Shown: one piece after another, positions 35,994-47,771 of the stretch | Layout of the letters: each line of letters opens with the position of its first letter | Position numbering within the stretch: the stretch's first letter is position 1 | Source: Penicillus capitatus | Lineage: Eukaryota; Chlorophyta | Direction of reading: 5' to 3' | Assembly (NCBI GenBank): GCA_965649825.1 | Contig: OZ287695.1 | Coordinates: forward strand, 992,001 to 1,056,000 | DNA length: 64,000 bases | Notes under the pieces: generated by a model | Databases searched by the model: none | The model's input: the letters and a program-made list of their open reading frames with translations, nothing else | Told to the model about the DNA's origin: nothing | Position numbers and translations under genes: made by a program

Positions 35994-38900
35994 ATGAAGG
36001 ACGATAAGAAAACGTGGATGGTCACGCAGTCGCAGCAGTGCTCTTCTCTGGATCCCGATTCGACGTTGGAAGTCCATTCATCGTCGTCTTCGGCGGAAGT
36101 CACTTCGTCGGACGATGCGGAGATCAGACGCGTCTTGCGCGTTGGCCGCCTACTCATCAAGAGCGAGAAATTCAAAGAAGCCCTCCAGATGACCGAACAA
36201 GTCCTTCGAAAACACCCAAGACACGCAGAGCTGCTGGTGCTCGAAGGGGAATGTCTGAAGTGCATCGGAAGTCTGACAAAGGTCAGTGTCGCACGAGGTT
36301 TCCTGTACGAAAGCGCGATGATGTCGCAGGCCATAGTTTGTTTTGCGAAAGCGGAGGCGTACGATGCCAGAAATGCAGAAACCGTAATGCATCTGGCTGA
36401 TGTTCATCACCAGCAAGGGAATCTCCAATCATGCCTCGAACTCGTGCAGAGAGCCTGCGATTTAAAGCCAGAAAACAAAGTTCAGTGCCATGACCATTCG
36501 TGCGAGAGCTTACGGTGTGAAAAATTTCACAGGAGTTCAAGAAGACATTGGCAGGAGTACTGACCGATCAAGGAACAGTTCTCAAGAACGAAGGTACTCT
36601 CAGTCACACTCTCAGTCACACCTCGTGACGCTGTGCTGCAATCGAGCACTGTAGGGAAAGGAGACGAAGCGACGAGCAGATACCGGGAAGCATTGAAGGC
36701 CCATCCTGGGTTCCCTCCAGCTCTGTACAATCTGGGAGTGTCCTACGCAGAATCCCAGCAGGTGAGCATCGCGTTCGCTGCACTGATGGAGGGTTTGAGC
36801 ATTGCCAGGTGGAGATGGCAATGGAGTATTACAGGATGACAGTTGAAGAGGATCCTTCTCACGTCATGGCCTGGGGGAACATGGCAGCCATCCACTTCGA
36901 TCGCCGCCAGTTTCAGGAATCACTCCACTGTCATCGCCAGGCACTGGCAGTGCAGCCAGAAACGGACGAGCTGCGACAGAGCTGCGCGCGGCTGCTCGCT
37001 GCCATGGGAGCACAGTCGAAAGCGGAGGGGAACACAGAAGAGGCCCTCCGACTTTACCACGAAGCCCTATCGCAGCATCCAGCCGTAAGTCACACATCTC
37101 GCTCCTGCTCGGGTGTGCGAGAGAGTGTGAAGTGCGTCGAGGCGATGTACAATCTGGGTGTCGCTCTGGCCGAGAACGGAGAGAAGGAGAAAGCGATCTT
37201 CATGTACGAGACAGCGATTCACCACAACAATCGTCTCCCCGAAGTCCACAACAACCTCGGCGTCCTCCACAAGGATATGGGCAGAGATCAGAAGGCGATT
37301 CAGTGCTACCAGAACGCCCTCGCCATACAGCCCGACTTCGCCATGGTGCCTCTCTTCGAACGGAGGATCTCGAAGAGACGTGTTGTCGCTCCCAGAGTCT
37401 GAGCAATCTGGGACTGCTCTATGCCATGCAAGGACAGGCGGCAGCGGCCATCAGCAACATCGAGGCCGCCATTCGGTCCAACCCGCAGTACTTCGAAGCA
37501 TACAACAATCTGGGCGTCGTTCAGAAGGACATCGGGCTGACGCACGAAGTGTTTCGATCGTTTCCTCTGTGCTTGTCTTGCACGATTCCTTTTGTCTGGG
37601 TCCCTAGTCGTTGGAGTCCTACAAGAAGTGTCTTACCATCGCCCCGGAAAGCAGAAGTCCGGCGGACAACTTCCTCCTTGGACTGAACTACGTGAGGTGC
37701 GGAGCATCTCCAGAAGTCAGCGATCATCACTTGAAGTGGGGCGTCGCCCTCTCGGAACGCATCCCTCTGCTCCCACCTCTTGACCGTTTGTCCAGAGACT
37801 TGAATCCGGACAGGGTCCTCAAAGTGAGGCCATACGTTCCGGAGGAATGCCGGAAGGATGTCTTCGCGGAGTAGGTTGGTTACGTATCCGGCGATCTGTG
37901 CACGCACTCCGTATCGTACTTTGCCGAAGCGCCGCTCTCCGAACACGATCCGGGTCAGATCGAGCTGATCGTGTACAACTGTTCGCCCAGAGCAAGCCAG
38001 ACCGTTTTCCACATCGAGAGTGACTGGGGCTGTTCCTTAGTCGGATGACAAGACGGCGTTGCTTCAAGGCAAAGTGAAAGGGATCAAAGGGACGTGGAAG
38101 GAGGTGACGCATTTGCCCGAACAGGGACTGGCAGAGCAGATCCGCCAAGACGAAGTGGACATCCTCGTGGAGCTCAGCGGACACACTTTTCACAACAGAC
38201 TGGGAGCGCTGGCCATGAAACCGGCTCCCGTTCAAGTGACACTGGCACTTCTCTCTCAGAAAGAACTGCTCTGGTCTTAAAGGTCACGTGGATCGGCTAT
38301 CCCAATTCCACGGGTCTGACGCAGATCGACTACCGCATCACAGATGTGCACTGTGACCCAGAAGAGACAACACAGGTGATTTCGAACTCATTCAAACCAG
38401 CATCCTTCTCAGCTGCTCTCTGTCGACAGTGTTTCTCCGAGACGCTCGTCCGGCTGCCCCACTGCTTCCTGTGCTACACGCCGTACGCCGATCCTCCGCC
38501 TCCCACGCCAGCTCCGTGCCTGGAGAACGGATACGTGACGTTCGGGTCGTTCAACAATCTCGCCAAGATCACGGACGAAGTGGTCAGAGTGAGTCGTCAG
38601 ACATCTGTCTCTCGTCCTCGCACGAGAAGAGTCACGTAGACCTGGTCCGAAATCCTGCTGGCCATTCCCGAAGCCCGTCTCGTTCTCAAGAACAAGAGCT
38701 TCGCATGTGCGTCCACCCGAGCGCAGTTCAGTCAGCGCTTCGAACTGGAGGGCATTGCCTCCTGGCGCATCGATCTGCTGCCCCTCTCCGTGCAAACCAA
38801 AGAGCACCTGTCTCTCTACTCGCTCATGGACATCAGTCTGGACCCGTGGCCGTATGCTGGCAAGCCGCCATTCCCTGCAGGATCCTCATCTGCAGCTTCC

Positions 38901-39228
38901 TCTGCCTGTAGGCACCACCACGACCTGCGAGAGCTTGTTCATGGGTGTGCCCTGTTTGACGATGGCCGGGAGGTGTCACGCGCAGAACGTCGGAGTGAGT
39001 CTGATCCGTGCTGTCGGTTTGGATGAGAGCTGGATTGCCACTTCGATCGAAGACTACAAGCAACGCGCCGTGGAGAAGGCATCCGACTTCGAGGCCCTGT
39101 CCAAGCTGCACATGCATCTGCGCGTTCAGATGCTCAGCTCTGAGCTCTGCAATGCCAGAGGACACGTGCAGCGCCTGGAATGCGAGTACAGGAAGATGTG
39201 GAGGAGATGGACAGAGATGAATGCGTGA
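35994..39228 (+). CDS. SPY: SPINDLY-type protein O-fucosyltransferase (copy 3)
   Basis: Same 14-exon structure as the copy at 10173-13401, with near-identical TPR and catalytic exons (PVQ then VTWIGYPNSTGL, FGSFNNLAKI, DPWPYAG, TTTTCESLFMGVPC). Intron 1 is shorter (48 nt) and intron 3 carries a small duplication of CTCAGTCACA. The last intron (38860-38911) is again GC-AG. All exons join in frame, so both complete copies appear able to make enzyme. Protein differences are few and lie mainly in the N-terminal TPR exons. Tandem full-length SPY paralogs are notable, because this gene is usually single copy. Confidence 0.93.
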
Positions 39229-40490
39229 TGGCGTACAAATATTCGATCTAGAAATTCCGCTGTTATCAAAATCCGTCTCAAGATATTCGAACTACTTACC
39301 GTCGCTCCGTCTTCGAGTTAAGCAACAACAGCAACCGTTCTTCTTGCATCCCAAACCAAAGTATCTCTGCTTCGCCATGGTTCGTCTGCACCACAGCTAC
39401 ATCCCAGTTTCCTCGACACCGCCGCGGACAGCTGTCTTCTTCTAGACGGTGTCAAAGAGAGTGCAGGGCGCCAAGAACGACAAATTCCACGGCCACCGTC
39501 GAGGACACCCCATCGTTTCGTCCGTCGAGGTGAGAGAGACCCCTCTTCGATGAGCAGGTCTCAATTCTGTGACCGTGTTCGCAGAAGAAGCGCTTTCCGG
39601 TTGGCCCGGTGGTCCTGGGGTTCTTCATTTTCGTGGTGGTTGGGTCAGGTAGGCAGCCACGATGAGACGGCGGTCGATGTGACATTTGTGTGATGTGCTG
39701 CAGCGTTGTTGCAGACACTGAGAACGACGGGAGGTTTCTGACGAGAAGAAGCTCTGTGTTCTGGCAATAATCACGACTAGTCATCTATCTCTGTGTGTCT
39801 GGATCTGTGCAGTTCATGTGTGAGGTGTTGTCGCAAACAGTCGTTTGTTACAATCTCGACAATCTGTGTGATTATTCGATGTGTGAATGTTTGATACTGA
39901 CGCCATTTCACACTCCCCTCTCTGAAGTATCTATCGGCTCTCGTCGACGTCTTACAAAAGTGGCCGATTTGACCGGTTAAGCAGGGGGAGAGAGATAAAG
40001 AATAGAGCAGAGGGTTCGACTTCCGCGATGATGATGTGACAGTCATCATCGGCATGGGTATAAGTACAGTGCTCGATGTCCAATGAAACAGTTGAGGTAA
40101 TAGTGTCCGATCTGCGGTTCTTCGGTCATCCATTGCCTGATCACTGACAATTGCTTGTCGTATTCGTCATTTTTGACGTACTGGAATCTCGTTTGAGCAG
40201 ACGCAGAGGAACCATACGATGAGAAGCAGGCGAATACTAAGTTCTCGTTGGATCTGCTTACAGTGAACTGCTGATATCCGAAACGCACAACGCGGCCGTC
40301 AACGGATGAGCTGATGAGAAGAGTGGTGGGCTGTGTCTCGTCTCCCAGGGAGACTGCTTCGGTTCGTGCTGGAAGGCGAATAGACGCTGACTCCTAGCGC
40401 ATGCGCGCCAACCAGAGGCAGTCACATCGTGGCTGTTCCCGAATGCGTGCACGAGAATCACCAGCAAGCTCTCCATGCAAGGCCAGCTGC
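39229..40490 (-). other. Conserved stretch downstream of SPINDLY copy 3
   Basis: Counterpart of 13402-14650. The same minus-strand chain can be read (MESLLVIL, ESASIRLP, GDETQPTTLLI, RFGYQQFT, then YVKNDEYDKQLSV with acceptor ATTCCAG), with loss of a common frame after YYLNC. The product is unknown. Confidence 0.3.
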
Positions 40491-40714
40491 CGGGACAACA
40501 GGCGACGGATACGATCGAGTCGGAATCAGTGTTCCTCAGTTGACGAGGCAGTGTCGAATCTGGACACGTCACTTCGCGTTTGCTGTCTGGATTAAGAACG
40601 CGACTTCCAGCTGCATGGTACAAATTCAAGCAGAATTCTCGACCTCTGCCATTTCCCTTTGCGCGTTTGTGTCTTCTGTCCTTCCGAAGCTCCTCGAACT
40701 CCGTTTCCAGCACC

Positions 40715-41235
40715 ATGTCCGCGAACGCAGCCCTGTTCGTCTTTGCCGCACTTCTCTGCCTCCACGCGGCAAGATCCCTTCTTCTACAAGAAACCCTTGA
40801 TGGCGACTGTTTGCTGTTCTGGTAGGCGAGTGCTTACCGCCCCACCACAGAATCCGTTGTCGACGAGAATGGACACGTCGTCGGAAAACTGTTCTTGAAA
40901 GGAGTCGCCAATCCAAGTATGGTTGGCTGTGTGGCGAAATCTCCCTCTTCTTGACTGTCCTCGCGTATGTGAAGTCTATGTTAAGAAGAACTACGACGTT
41001 ACCTCCTACTTGACTTACGCCGATACTTGGGAGGAATGCAGAGATGATGTGTGCAGCACATGTGCGTTACAATTCTGTTGAATCGAATGCCGAATGGCTG
41101 TGTGTAGCCTCGTTTTTTGTATGGGATTTTCGCCCCGATCTCCCAAGCGGCAGTTTATCATGCACGGGATACAATGCCTTTCCAACCAGCGAACTCCCAC
41201 CAGGTTGGATGAGAGGCACGTGCGAAGAAGACTAA
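40715..41235 (+). CDS. Small secreted PAN/Apple-domain protein (b)
   Basis: Exons 40715-40768, 40826-40916, 40975-41061 and 41108-41235 give 119 residues. The signal peptide MSANAALFVFAALLCLHA is exon 1, followed by ASAYRPTTESVVDENGH in exon 2. Exons 3-4 carry the PAN-like pattern TWEECRDDVC, SSFFVWDF, SLSCTGYNAF and PPGWMRGTC. Intron 1 (40769-40825) is GC-AG. Upstream and downstream DNA match copies a and c, while the mature Cys-rich exons have diverged strongly. Secretion is predicted. The ligand is unknown. Confidence 0.78.
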
Positions 41236-42433
41236 ACGCGTCTCCTAACAAGAGAAGAGCCTATCTCATTCTTTCCGGTATAAGTTCTGGAGATTTTGAA
41301 TGACTCTCTGGAATCATCCGGTTACCTCACAGTTCGATTTAATCAGCATCGCAGCCGGTTTTTGAACCCGTCTCGCGAACACACGTATCCTCTGACGAAC
41401 ATGCGAAGCGAACGAGGATCGCTATTCTCGCCGATTTCTTCCTATCCGCATGCTCACCTAGCTTTTTTCGCGGCAGATACCCGGTCTTTGAAATCGGGAC
41501 TGTCAGGAGGCCACATGCACGCCCGCGAAGATTGGTAAGCGACGGTACGAGATATCGCGGAGGATGGGTAGATACATGCATGCTGCAGAGGTGAAAGTTT
41601 CTTTCGCGCAAGGCTATCGAGACGCTGAAGACGCTAATGACAGCATCCGATCTTCGGTCACCATCCGTTTCATACGATCACGTTCGCGATAACCACACAC
41701 ATCGAAAAGAGATTTGGATGCTGGACTATTGTATTCAAACGACCGACTTTGCCAACGGTCTTCATCACAATACTTTACACTGACCTTCGGTTCTCATCAA
41801 CAAACTCGCCAGACATCGTGTTTCTTTCCGGAGCTGACGTCATCAACGCTTCGCTTTCCCTTTGGCTACAGCAAATGCAGTTGGTGGCAGACTCACTGGG
41901 GCAAATTGGAATGCGTGGATGGCTCATTTGTCAGATCCTGCACTAGCTCGACAGATCAGGGATGTTGTTGAGTGCGTTCAGCTGTTCGTGTTCTTTCACT
42001 GTCCCTCTGTACAAACGTTGCGTGTCGGCGCAATCGGAGGATTTGACAATGGCGGCTTGATTTCTGCTGTGGCGGATTTCTGTCTCGCGATCCGAATTCC
42101 GTTGTGTTATACTTGAACGATGCTCTTCTCCACTTCTTGAAGCCGATCTCGATACATAGTCCTAATCAGAAGAGCAAGAAGTGTAACACACGTTCGCGGC
42201 AAGACACGACAACGTCGCTTTCGCCATGCGTCCATCAGCTTTTCTACTCCCAACGAAACGCGAAGAACTTGTTGACGGCGCTGTTTAGAAGACAGCTGCT
42301 TTACCGTTTCCCAAAAACGATCTTTCAAGGAATAAGAGAGAATCGTCCGCACTGTCGTACGCACAGAGAGGTCCATTTTTTCGGTCATTAGAATTTGTAC
42401 TCTTTGTGGTGGTGGTCGCTTTATCCATCCGCC
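41236..42433. other. PAN-like gene flank, then gap
   Basis: 41236-41680 is a close copy of 63355-63775 (and more distantly of 15402-15690). The rest has open frames, one with a Cys/Trp-rich segment near 41860-41960 (YSKCSWWQTHWGK). I could not join it to a gene. Confidence 0.4.
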
Positions 42434-44858
42434 ATGTCGACGGGCCCGAATCGACAGCAGACAAATCCACTACCTCTGGCGATCATCTTCGAAGGGCGGT
42501 CGCAGAAACTGACAACACTGCTGCACACAACGATCGCCATCTGGGTACGTCGATGCAGACGACACACAACCGTCTACGAATCGTGTGTTTCTTCTGTAGC
42601 TGGTGGTGCTCGTCAACGACCGCAATGGCTACTTGTTTGCCCCTTTCAGATATGACCATTGGTCGTCCAAATTCGTGTTCTATCTCGCAGCTATGTTCGC
42701 TGCCATCTGTCAAGCAGCTCTGGCCATGGGAGTGCTCTCCCTGAATCTCAGACCCGTGACTCAAGAGAACTGGAGAAGAAGAATCTGTCAGTCCGGATTC
42801 GCTCTCTTTCTCATCGACATGATGGCTCTGGAATACATGGGATACGCTGTGGACGGCATTGTCAAAGGAGACGTATGCGCTTCGTTTACAAGCTCCAGTC
42901 TCGATGGCCATGTGTTGTAGGAAAAAGTGTCCTCTGTACCGGCCACAGCTTTTGTGTCGTTTGTCGGAACCGCACTGGCCATTTCATTCAACATCATCTA
43001 CATCAAGATGTTTGGATGCTGCACTTGCTGCTGCTGCCGTTGCTGCTGTTGTGGGACGAAGACCAGAGAACGCGTTCTGGCTTCAGCTGAACATTCTGAA
43101 TGGACAGGGTTTGATCCCGATAGAAAGGGTGCGGTATATGACTTGCAGGTTGGCGTTTAGGTACAAGTCTTCTGTGGCGTATAATCGGTCACATGGATTC
43201 CGGCAGCAAGAAGCATCCAGTTCTGCATCGACCGAATTCCGATCGCGCTTAAAGGTAGATGACGACATTGACGATCGATCGGGCACCTTGTACCTGGTTG
43301 CAGGAATATGGAGCGGAGAACATTGGAGTGGAGACTGAGAATGGAATGCACGGATTGCAAATCGAACTTGGCAATTCGAACGTCCGGGCGCCAGTAGCCA
43401 GTGATCCTTCAACAGGGCGTCGAGATGAAACAGAGGAGGAAGACAGACCACCGCTCCCGTTGACAGCGCCATCTGTTGACACCATTCAAAGGGATTTGTA
43501 TCAAACCTCCAATCCGTTCAAACTGGACCGCAGATGGAACACCATGCAGCTGGTGGAGCTCGGAACGAACAGGCTCGCCAACCGGCGGCTACAGATACCG
43601 GAATCCAGTCAACACGACACCATCGTCGAAGAGGAAACCCAAGAGGTGACCCGATTTGCCTTCTGCTCCTGAACGCAAGTCTGCGCTTCTAGACATCGGA
43701 AACATTGCCGAGGCAGACGTCCGCTCGTTTGGACGGCCCGGATTCGGCAAATAAATCTCCGCGCAAGAATGCCCCGGGAAAGATCACCACCCTCCGTCGA
43801 TATCTTGCTTCTCTCTGGGATGGGCTCCGCGAAGAACCCGGACGCTTTCGCTACGCTGTTTGGATCAAGGCTGCATTCCTGACCAGCGTCATCGTCCTGA
43901 TCTACAAATGCATTCGCACGATATCCATCGTTTACCGTCTGGCCGATCGCTACGCAGAGAACCGAGAGAGGTTCACCAGCAACATCGATGCATTTGATCT
44001 GTTCTTGAAGAGCTCTGGGTGGTCGAACGGCATCGAGAGCATAGAGGAAACCACCGTCGTCAAGGTCTACCTCGTCCTGGACGCACTGCTCGTCGACATG
44101 AAGATTTCGGCACTTGTTGGGTACTGTCTGGGAACTGCTGTTGGACTCTGGAGCCTTGCCGCCGTGCTGATGCAGTACAAACACATGTCACTGTGCATCT
44201 CGGAAGGGCTGCGCGCCTTCCGCAGGGAAGACTCTGCACAACGGCACGGGATAAGTCCCTGGGCCTCGTTTCAGAAAAAGTACCCCATTATGGGCGCCTG
44301 CGTGTTTATGGCCATCCTCTCGAGCACGGCAGTCATTCAATTGCACATCGTTGGCGTTCTGTTCTCTATCCTGGTTGGATTGATCATCAACTATTCGAAG
44401 ATTGTGGTCTTGCTGGAACTGTTCGGACTCTACGTCCTTGCGTTGATTTTAGTGATCGTTATCGACATCGTGATCAAGCAGTTTCTCACGAAGTGGCTCA
44501 TCTCGCCAGACGGTGCACGGATCAAACGTCCCCGCTGGTTTAATTTCTTCGTCCTCGTCCTCTCCATGGTGCGCTCTCTCCCTGACAGATCGCAAGAGTG
44601 TATATCCCACCTTGTGTGCAGGTCAATTTGGTCGTGGGCTTTTTATTGGCACTCTATAGACTGGTCTACCTGCTCATCACAACTCTCGTCATTCTGAACC
44701 GACTGGACATCTGTCTGTTTACTGCTGGGAAAGCACTCGACAATGGACACAATGCTTTCATGTCCATGCTGGTGTTAACAGTGCTCGTGCAGGAAGATCG
44801 CGAAGCCTGTGCTGCCCAGTCACATCGTCGCTGTTCGGCTCAGCTGTCAAACATCTGA
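42434..44858 (+). CDS. STRA6-like multi-pass membrane receptor
   Basis: Spliced protein of about 720 residues with around nine hydrophobic segments. The start is MSTGPNRQQ. An early exon gives LVVLVNDRNGYLFAP and FYLAAMFAAICQAAL, resembling the first helices of STRA6. After a helix ending IIYIKMFG there is an extreme Cys cluster (CCTCCCCRCCCCG), a likely lipidation site. A long hydrophilic loop follows, then more helices (AAFLTSVIVLIYKCI, VGYCLGTAVGLWSLA, ALILVIVIDIVI). The C-terminal signature LVVGFLLALYRL, then NRLDICLF and KALDNGHNAFMSML, matches the STRA6/RBP-receptor pattern (R...R.D..L...LD.G). STRA6 imports retinol in vertebrates. The ligand here is unknown, although a carotenoid pathway gene lies 8 kb away. 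The family call rests on motif memory, not a search. Confidence 0.6.
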
Positions 44859-45480
44859 ACGAAGGACGTTGAAAACGCAACTCGCTGTTTCTTTCTGAAC
44901 CAATAATGTTGCTGTTCTGTATGTGGTATTATACTGACAACTCCTGACGCAAAAAACGGCATCGCTGGGTTCTACTGTAAGATGCGTTCGTCGCATCTGA
45001 TCTTGTCTTTGAACTCCAAGGTCTTCTTCCGGATCTCTCGAGCCTGGGCGATGCGGTGTCGTTCGGGGGTCACGTTCCTGGGGAGCATCGGCAGCCGTAC
45101 CTTGCCTGACGGCGTCGAGGTAAGACAGGGAAGACAACGCACTTGTCGCAGGGACCGGGGATGGCACTGAAATCTGGTGAGTCAGGACACACTGCGTCTG
45201 CGTAGCGATGCTGAGGTAGAACAGCATTCAGGCGTGCAGTTCATGGCAGTGCCTCTGCAAATAGCCATTGATTCTGTCGAACACTTATGGATGGCGCAAA
45301 AGGGTCGCTGTAGCTGTTTGAAGTTTGGGAGAATTTAGCCAAGCTGACATATGCCCGTTGTGTCCAGTGAAGTAGCAAAGCCAATTCGTCGGTACTGTTC
45401 CAAAAGCATACCACACTTCTCTCTTACCGTTCACTAAATGTGCACATCGATCTGCTGCGTCCATCACTCGGATCTTTTTT
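44847..45480 (-). CDS. Possible small minus-strand gene
   Basis: An open segment reading VRLPMLPRNVTPERHR then AQAREIRKKTLEFKDK looks coding, and an upstream piece (MDAADRCAHLVN near 45450) could be its first exon. A CPDSPDFSAIPGPCDKC stretch can be linked to it through a possible GC-AG intron. The junctions are not certain and no family is recognised. The 3' end would overlap the end of the STRA6-like gene by a few bases. Confidence 0.3.
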
Positions 45481-45675
45481 TCGCAAACTTGTAAAAACAA
45501 AAGACTTAACACATAAGCGCATCGGCGCGATCATCCAAGACATCTACTAAAGAAAGGGACTGAATGTTTCGCATAACGACAATAGAGATAAATTTCTGCA
45601 TAACATGCATGTCTGCATAACATGCATGTCTGCCTTGCCTTGCGACGCTTTGGAGACTTCTCGAGTGAAGTCCGA

Positions 45676-46142
45676 TTACTTCGAAACACAAACACCCTGG
45701 CCTTCCCCTGGTGTGTCATATAAGTTTTGCTCCATTTCGAGAGTCTTGCGAGCATCATAGACACCCTGACCCGTCCATGGTTTGTCGTACAAATCAAGCG
45801 TCACGTTGAGACACTTGAGACCAGGACAGCATAAAAGTATCTTGTCTTTCTTCATCTCCTCCCCACTACCGATGGTATTCGCGACATCTTCGTCATCGGC
45901 TCGATGGCGTGTCTCGGTAGACTCTTCTAGAGCGATGGGTGACTTGCCTAGTGTGCATACGTTCATCTAGGTCAGCAAACAATCGAGATGAGAGATCGGC
46001 GGTTGGCTGCGTGTTCGCAAAGAGAGGCAACAGAACGCACGATACGCTGACAGCCTTCATGGTAGGTGTGCCCGGAAGCGAGGTGCGCGAGGGTGATGGC
46101 CAACAAGAGGAGGGGAAGAAAGATAAACGATCGACGAAGCAT
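45676..46142 (-). CDS. Small secreted Cys-containing protein
   Basis: Two exons (46041-46142 and 45676-45966; intron 45967-46040) give 130 residues. MLRRSFIFLPLLLLAITLAH is a clear signal peptide, followed by SGHTYHEGCQRI. The second exon begins MNVCTLGKSP, runs through an acidic stretch (EESTETRHRADDEDV) to ILLCCPGLKCLN. It ends with two related units, LYDKPWTGQGVYD and LYDTPGEGQGVCV. Six Cys are present. No known family is recognised. Its 3' flank has a short direct repeat (TCTGCATAACATGCATG twice, about 45593-45626). The next gene on the same strand ends 300 bases upstream, and I see nothing else in that space. Confidence 0.55.
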
Positions 46143-46445
46143 GTTCGGCAAACTCAACAAGACAAAACAATTTGACAAAAAGCGGCTTTTATGTGCACAC
46201 GGGCGGATAAGTGACTGGACCAAAATTTAAGTCCTCGCATTGTAGCCGTACTGCGTACTGTGATGCTTACGTCGTCATCCAACGACCGAGATAAATAGAA
46301 TGGCTGGCAACCGTAAAAAATGTGTGACCTCTCACTCAATCTTGAATGATAATATTGTACGTATTACATGAAGAACATCCGTAGTCTCTTCTCAAATCAA
46401 ACGAGCAGACGAACGAACGATGGACACACGACAAGGCGTGCTGTG

Positions 46446-47745
46446 TTAATCGCCGATGAGGGTTTCGGACACTTTACTGTTCGTGCCTCCATTTCCATTG
46501 CTGTAAAGAGAAGGTGGGCGATCCTGCACCAGACATGACCGCATCTCACAATATTCGTCCATGCTGACCTACCTGCTCATGCATGAATTCTTGTGGAAGA
46601 AATCCAAAGTCCAGAAACACATCCAACGGAGGCATGGTCTTTGGGAAATGGTAGTTGATGAAGAGTTCGTTGCCCGGTTCAAGTTCTCGCGGAATGCCAC
46701 AGTAGAATGAACCCACGTAAGTCATTGGCACTCGGTCGTCGGACATTAAGCTGCTAAAGAAGTGCAGATGAAGCTGGGTAGAAGGTGAGGGGTACATACC
46801 CAAGAGGTGGCATCGCTTGTGCGTTGTGATTGATGAGATCGACAATCGGAACCAATGAGCAATCCTCACCGTAGGCGCGAGAACGGACATGCCCCAAAGC
46901 CCATGTCAAGTCTTCGGTCTCCAGTCCCAGCACATCGCCATAGTCTTCGATGGCATCTTCAATTTCTTGTCGCTGATGTTCGGCATGAAATCGAGCTGTC
47001 TCCAAACAATCTTCCGATCCCGTGATGTGACTGGGCAGCAGAGCCACCTCGATCCGAAGATCCTTATCGGGAAGCAACCAGGCACAAGATGGCATCTCCG
47101 GCAGCGTCTCGATGTAGGATGCCCAGAATGAATCGGATCCTGCACAGCTAGATGAGCCAAGAGGCACGATGGTGTGCGTCAATCACCTTTTCTTTTTTCA
47201 AACGCAAGTAAAAGGCTTGTCTGAATCTTGTCCGAGAACTTCTCGAGGGGAGGTAGATCACAGAGATCCACAATGGGGTTCAATCTGCGTTGAGATACAG
47301 CAGCGTTTATTCGTAAACAATCTGGAACGGCGATGAGGGGACCGCTTCGCAAGTCACTTTGAATCACATCGGCTTTCGCAATAATACCACTGTAGCAAAC
47401 GCCACTCCTCATACGTTACACTTCCTGTACTTTACCGCGTCCCCGTTGCCACAGAGTATCCAATACTTAAGGAAGGATGGACATAACCTCCAAAAAATTC
47501 GACCCACTTCAGCACGTTCTCAAAGGAGCTCTCGTCCACTCGACAGGAACCGTTGTTTCGCCATGCCGTGCCTGAGAAATGGAGTGAGAATGGGCCGTCA
47601 GGTGATGGAGTACCTGAGAGAGTCGCTCGGGTCTGACTGCGTTGGCGCCGATGACGCTGTTGCGTTTGCGATCGTACTGCAGCCACGCGCGCAGAAGGTG
47701 TCGCGCGTAACGGAAGGGGCGACATTTTCAGCAAAAACTTCATAA
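46446..47745 (-). CDS. SET-domain protein lysine methyltransferase (SETD3/Rubisco LSMT type)
   Basis: The spliced minus-strand gene starts with a basic, Ser/Thr/Arg-rich leader (MKFLLKMSPLPLRATPSAR), plausibly an organelle transit peptide, then FENVLKWVEFFGG. The SET core shows LIAVPDCLRIN, the large insert region (SFWASYIETLP, EVALLPSHITG), ALGHVRSRAYGEDCSLVPIVDLINHN, and the C-terminal GNELFINYHF. It ends DFGFLPQEFMHEQ, then a short final exon to the stop at 46446. VPxxDLxNH and the GxELxxNY motif are the cofactor-binding and catalytic signatures of this class, which methylates Lys or His in chloroplast or cytosolic proteins. One intron is only about 28 nt. Its ATG is 26 bp from the ATG of the divergent OPA3 gene. 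Confidence 0.8.
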
Positions 47746-47771
47746 ATCACGATCCCGTTCTCCAGGCAATC

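Noticed and set aside
40258-40716. Long minus-strand frame over the PAN-like gene's 5' region
   Set aside because: It runs antisense to a duplicated promoter region and is interrupted in the other copies. Only a short part could belong to the uncertain minus-strand gene.
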